Below, in pieces: positions 6,681 through 8,700 of a stretch of DNA of 8,700 nucleotides (position 1 is the stretch's first letter; each line of letters opens with the position of its first letter). The notes beneath the pieces are model-generated. The model was not told where the DNA came from and ran no database searches. It worked only from the letters and a program-made list of their open reading frames with translations. Source of the stretch: an uncultured Clostridia bacterium (GTDB lineage: Bacteria > Bacillota > Clostridia > Lachnospirales > Lachnospiraceae); contig CAMZAI010000116.1 in assembly GCA_947304065.1 (NCBI GenBank), forward strand, positions 1 to 8,700, read 5' to 3'. Made by a program: the position numbers and the translations under genes.

Positions 6681-7928
6681 ATGAACGGAAGAAAAGTAGT
6701 AATCACGGGTCTCGGCGCGATCACACCGGTCGGCAATGACGTAAACACATACTGGGAGAGCCTGAAGGCCGGCAAGGTCGGCATCGGACCTATCACGAAG
6801 TTCGATACGACCGACTTCAAGGTCAAGCTCGCTGCGGAAGTCAAGGACTTCAACGCAACGGACTATATGGACTTCAAGACGGCCAAGAGAGCGGAACTGT
6901 TCTCGCAGTACGCCATGGCGGCGGCCGTTGAGGCCATGAAGGATTCCGGCCTCGACATGGAAAAAGAGGACGCTTTCAGAGTAGGCTGTATCGTAGGTTC
7001 AGGCGTCGGTTCGATGCAGGCCAACGAGCGCGAATACGGTAAGCTCATGAATCCGAAGTTCGGCCCGTCAAAGGTCGCTCCGATGTACATCCCGATGATG
7101 ATCTCCAATATGGCGGCAGGTAATGTCGCGATCCTTCTGGGTTTGAAGGGCAAGAATATCGATGTCGTAACAGCCTGTGCATCAGGCACGAACTGTATCG
7201 GCGAGGCGTTCAGATCGATCGCCTACGGCGAGGCTGACGTCATCTTCGCAGGCGGCACCGAGGCAGCTATCTGTCCTCTGGGAGTTGCGGGATTTACGTC
7301 CCTTACGGCTCTCTCGACTAATGAGGATCCGATGCTCGCTTCAAGACCGTTCGATGAGGAGAGAGACGGCTTCGTTATCGGTGAGGGTGCAGGCATCCTC
7401 GTGCTCGAGGAAGAAGAGCACGCCAAGGCAAGATGCGCAAAGATCTACGCTGAGGTCGTAGGCTACGGCGCTACATGTGACGCATTCCACATCACTTCGC
7501 CTGCAGAAGACGGAAGCGGCGCGGGCATGGCAATGAAGTACGCCATGCAGGATGCGGGCATCGAGCCTTCACAGATCGACTATATCAATGCACACGGAAC
7601 TTCCACACACCATAATGACCTTTTCGAGACGAGGGCGATAAAGTTTGCGATGGGCGATGATGCCTATAAGACGCATATCAATTCGACCAAGTCCATGACG
7701 GGACATCTCCTCGGAGGCGCGGGCGCGATCGAGGCGATCGACGTGGTCAAGTCGATAGAGGAGGGCTACATCCATCTGACGGCGGGCTCAAAGACGCCGG
7801 GCGGGGAGTGCGACCTCAACTACTGCTTCGGCGAGGGAGTCAAGAAGGATATCACATATGCAATGTCCAATTCGCTGGGATTCGGAGGACATAACGCAGT
7901 CATCATACTGAAGAAGTATGTCAGATAA
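6681..7928 (+). CDS. fabF: Beta-ketoacyl-ACP synthase II (FabF)
   Basis: Elongating condensing enzyme: it extends acyl-ACP by two carbons with malonyl-ACP. The 415 residues match FabF. The Cys-His-His triad is Cys166 (TACASGTN), His305 (NAHGTST) and His342 (MTGHLLGGAGA), with the conserved Lys337 in STKSMTGH. The gatekeeper-type loop near the end reads SNSLGFGGHNA. After HGTST the sequence is HHNDLFET, where many homologues have PLND or a similar stretch; this is a local oddity, not a loss of a catalytic residue. The Shine-Dalgarno GAGG (6669-6672) overlaps the fabG stop. In Clostridia lacking FabB, FabF is expected to handle all elongation, including that of unsaturated chains; this is inference. 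Confidence 0.97.
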   Translation: MNGRKVVITGLGAITPVGNDVNTYWESLKAGKVGIGPITKFDTTDFKVKLAAEVKDFNATDYMDFKTAKRAELFSQYAMAAAVEAMKDSGLDMEKEDAFRVGCIVGSGVGSMQANEREYGKLMNPKFGPSKVAPMYIPMMISNMAAGNVAILLGLKGKNIDVVTACASGTNCIGEAFRSIAYGEADVIFAGGTEAAICPLGVAGFTSLTALSTNEDPMLASRPFDEERDGFVIGEGAGILVLEEEEHAKARCAKIYAEVVGYGATCDAFHITSPAEDGSGAGMAMKYAMQDAGIEPSQIDYINAHGTSTHHNDLFETRAIKFAMGDDAYKTHINSTKSMTGHLLGGAGAIEAIDVVKSIEEGYIHLTAGSKTPGGECDLNYCFGEGVKKDITYAMSNSLGFGGHNAVIILKKYVR

Positions 7929-7938
7929 GGAGGGTCTT

Positions 7939-8376
7939 ATGGCAAACAAGCTCAACATCGAACAGATCAAGGAGATCCTTCCGCACAGACACCCGTTCCT
8001 CCTGATCGACACGATCGAGGACTTTGAGCCGGGTGAGTATGCCATCGGCAAGAAGTGCGTAAGCTTCAACGAGCCTTACTTCGCGGGGCATTTCCCGCAG
8101 ATGGCGATAATGCCGGGCGTTCTGATCGTCGAGGCGCTCGCACAGACAGGTGCCGTTGCGATCCTCTGCAAGGAGGAGAACAAGGGCAAGATCGCGGTCT
8201 TCACGGGCATCGACAACTGCAAGTTCAAAAAGCCGGTGGTACCGGGCGACGTTCTGACGCTGGAGACCAGGATCACGCAGGTCAGGGGCCCTATGGGCAT
8301 CGGTGAAGCAAAAGCAACCGTAGACGGCGAGCTCAAGTGCAGCTGCACCATCAAGTTTGCGGTCCTCAACAACTAA
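7939..8376 (+). CDS. fabZ: 3-hydroxyacyl-ACP dehydratase (FabZ)
   Basis: Removes water from 3-hydroxyacyl-ACP to give trans-2-enoyl-ACP, the substrate of FabK. It is a single hot-dog-fold protein of 145 residues, the usual FabZ length. Visible are LPHRHPFLLID (14-24), the catalytic His51 in YFAGHFPQMAIMPGVLIVEALAQ-type context with Glu65, and FTGIDNCKFKKPVVPGD. ATG 7939 is preceded by AAGGAGGG (7927-7934). An in-frame ATG at 7918 lies inside fabF and upstream of the Shine-Dalgarno, so it is not used. In many relatives accB precedes fabZ and accC, accD and accA follow; here fabZ ends the operon. Whether it can also isomerise, as FabN of enterococci does, cannot be decided by eye. Confidence 0.96.
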   Translation: MANKLNIEQIKEILPHRHPFLLIDTIEDFEPGEYAIGKKCVSFNEPYFAGHFPQMAIMPGVLIVEALAQTGAVAILCKEENKGKIAVFTGIDNCKFKKPVVPGDVLTLETRITQVRGPMGIGEAKATVDGELKCSCTIKFAVLNN

Positions 8377-8387
8377 ATCGCGGTTAA

Positions 8388-8408
8388 CGGGGCGCGCCCT
8401 GCACCCCG
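8388..8408 (+). other. GC-rich stem-loop just after fabZ
   Basis: CGGGG (8388-8392) can pair with CCCCG (8404-8408). The alternative self-complementary GGGCGCGCCC (8390-8399) lies within it. It begins 11 bases after the fabZ stop and has no T-run, so it is not an intrinsic terminator by itself. It may protect the 3' end of the operon mRNA; this is inference. Confidence 0.45.
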
Positions 8409-8429
8409 GGAATAACTGATAACGGAAAC

Positions 8430-8503
8430 GAAGTCCCGTCGGGGACCACAAAGCCATAACAAGACCTTAAGGCGCATGTGGGACCCGGGGACTTCATTTT
8501 TTT
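8430..8503 (+). terminator. Rod-like intrinsic terminator of the fab operon
   Basis: GAAGTCCC (8430-8437) pairs perfectly with GGGACTTC (8488-8495), and TTTTTTT (8497-8503) follows after one base. Inside the outer stem further pairing is possible: GGG (8442-8444) with CCC (8484-8486), CCAC (8446-8449) with GTGG (8478-8481), and GCC (8453-8455) with GGC (8471-8473). The whole 66 nt can therefore fold as one long interrupted rod. A competing small hairpin, GTCCC (8433-8437) with GGGAC (8442-8446), would break the terminator stem. It is much larger than a typical terminator hairpin. Confidence 0.75.
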
Positions 8504-8520
8504 GCCTTTTCGAAAAGCAA
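8502..8520. repeat. Short inverted repeat after the terminator
   Basis: TTGC (8502-8505) with GCAA (8517-8520) and TTTT (8507-8510) with AAAA (8513-8516) form a near-perfect palindrome with one unpaired C (8506) and a CG centre. No T-run follows on the plus strand. It could be a small operator or a secondary hairpin; function unclear. Confidence 0.4.
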
Positions 8521-8589
8521 ATGAAATTTCTTTTGGCCTATTCAAAAAGAAAATCAGGAAAAAGTGAAAATTTGCTAGGGTTTGACGCA

Positions 8590-8620
8590 AATCACTCCTT
8601 TAATAAAAAAGGGGATGATT
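8590..8620. repeat. Imperfect inverted repeat upstream of the last promoter
   Basis: AATCA (8590-8594) and CCTTT (8597-8601) pair with AAAGG (8608-8612) and TGATT (8616-8620). It ends one base before the TATAAT at 8622 and covers the expected -35 position, as an operator would. Confidence 0.5.
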
Positions 8621-8627
8621 GTATAAT
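8600..8627 (+). promoter_or_regulatory. Probable promoter of the gene at the right edge
   Basis: A perfect -10 TATAAT (8622-8627) is preceded at 16 bp by a weak -35, TTAATA (8600-8605, 4 of 6 consensus bases). A better -35-like TTGACG (8582-8587) is 34 bp away, too far to be used directly. A weak -35 covered by an inverted repeat suggests regulated or activator-dependent transcription. Confidence 0.5.
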
Positions 8628-8685
8628 CGGAAAGGATGGCGCGGATTGTGCCAAAACTATAAAAATTCACAGGAGTGATCTACAT

Positions 8686-8700
8686 ATGGCAATGGTTCAA
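8686..8700 (+). CDS. Start of an unidentified gene, cut by the window edge
   Basis: ATG 8686 follows AGGAGTG (8671-8677) at a spacing of 8 bases. Only five codons are visible (MAMVQ), too few to name the product. It has its own promoter-like region about 60 bp upstream and is separated from fabZ by a terminator, so it is probably not part of the fab operon. Some flagellins begin with a similar M-V-Q start, but five residues are no evidence and no sigma-D-type promoter is seen. Confidence 0.6.

Noticed and set aside
8421..8495. c-di-GMP (GEMM-I) riboswitch, suggested by GGAAAC and GACCACAAAGCC
   Set aside because: The core GACGCAAAGC is not matched exactly. No GNRA-capped P1 hairpin or receptor stem is found, and the same bases are better explained by the terminator rod.
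8476..8495. T-box antiterminator, suggested by GTGGGACC
   Set aside because: Only the TGGNACC core matches. There is no Stem I or specifier loop, and the sequence follows fabZ rather than leading an amino-acid gene.
8581..8593. Third FabT-like box (TTTGACGCAAATC) before the edge gene
   Set aside because: The right arm does not match TCAAA at the required 3-bp spacing; only a 4-bp TTTG/CAAA inverted repeat remains.
8686..8700. Flagellin gene start
   Set aside because: Five residues (MAMVQ) are too few to identify a protein, and no sigma-D-type promoter (TAAA-N15-CCGATAT) is present.

Overview
The window reads as chromosomal DNA of a Bacillota bacterium, most likely a member of the Clostridia. 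The basis is a type II fatty-acid synthesis cluster built around the flavin enoyl reductase FabK, AT-rich intergenic DNA with sigma-A-type promoters, strong Shine-Dalgarno sites, and FabT-like operators. Genus and species cannot be read from the sequence. There is no tRNA, rRNA, transposase, CRISPR array or phage gene.

Layout. Positions 1-225 hold a tandem 60-bp repeat carrying twelve perfect TGTACA palindromes at a strictly repeated spacing. A strong promoter follows (296-323), overlapped by a TTTGA-N3-TCAAA palindrome. It drives a large polytopic membrane protein with a Gln/Pro/Met-rich linker (376-3003). A second promoter (3029-3057), followed by two tandem copies of the same palindrome type (one perfect, one with a single mismatch), precedes a tightly packed six-gene operon, fabH-fabK-fabD-fabG-fabF-fabZ (3101-8376). 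The operon ends in a long rod-like hairpin with a seven-T run (8430-8503). A further AT-rich intergenic region carries an inverted repeat and a perfect TATAAT, and leads into a gene of which only five codons (from 8686) are inside the window.

How the genes work together. FabD loads malonate onto acyl carrier protein. FabH starts the chain from acyl-CoA. FabF elongates it, FabG reduces the 3-keto group, FabZ dehydrates and FabK saturates. This is one complete elongation cycle. The carrier protein (acpP), the acetyl-CoA carboxylase genes (accABCD) and a fabT regulator, which commonly sit in such clusters, are absent here and must be encoded elsewhere.

Most interesting points. (1) The palindrome array: the TGTACA sites are fully conserved while the DNA between them has drifted. 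(2) The shared FabT-like operator, which suggests that the uncharacterised membrane protein is co-regulated with fatty-acid synthesis.
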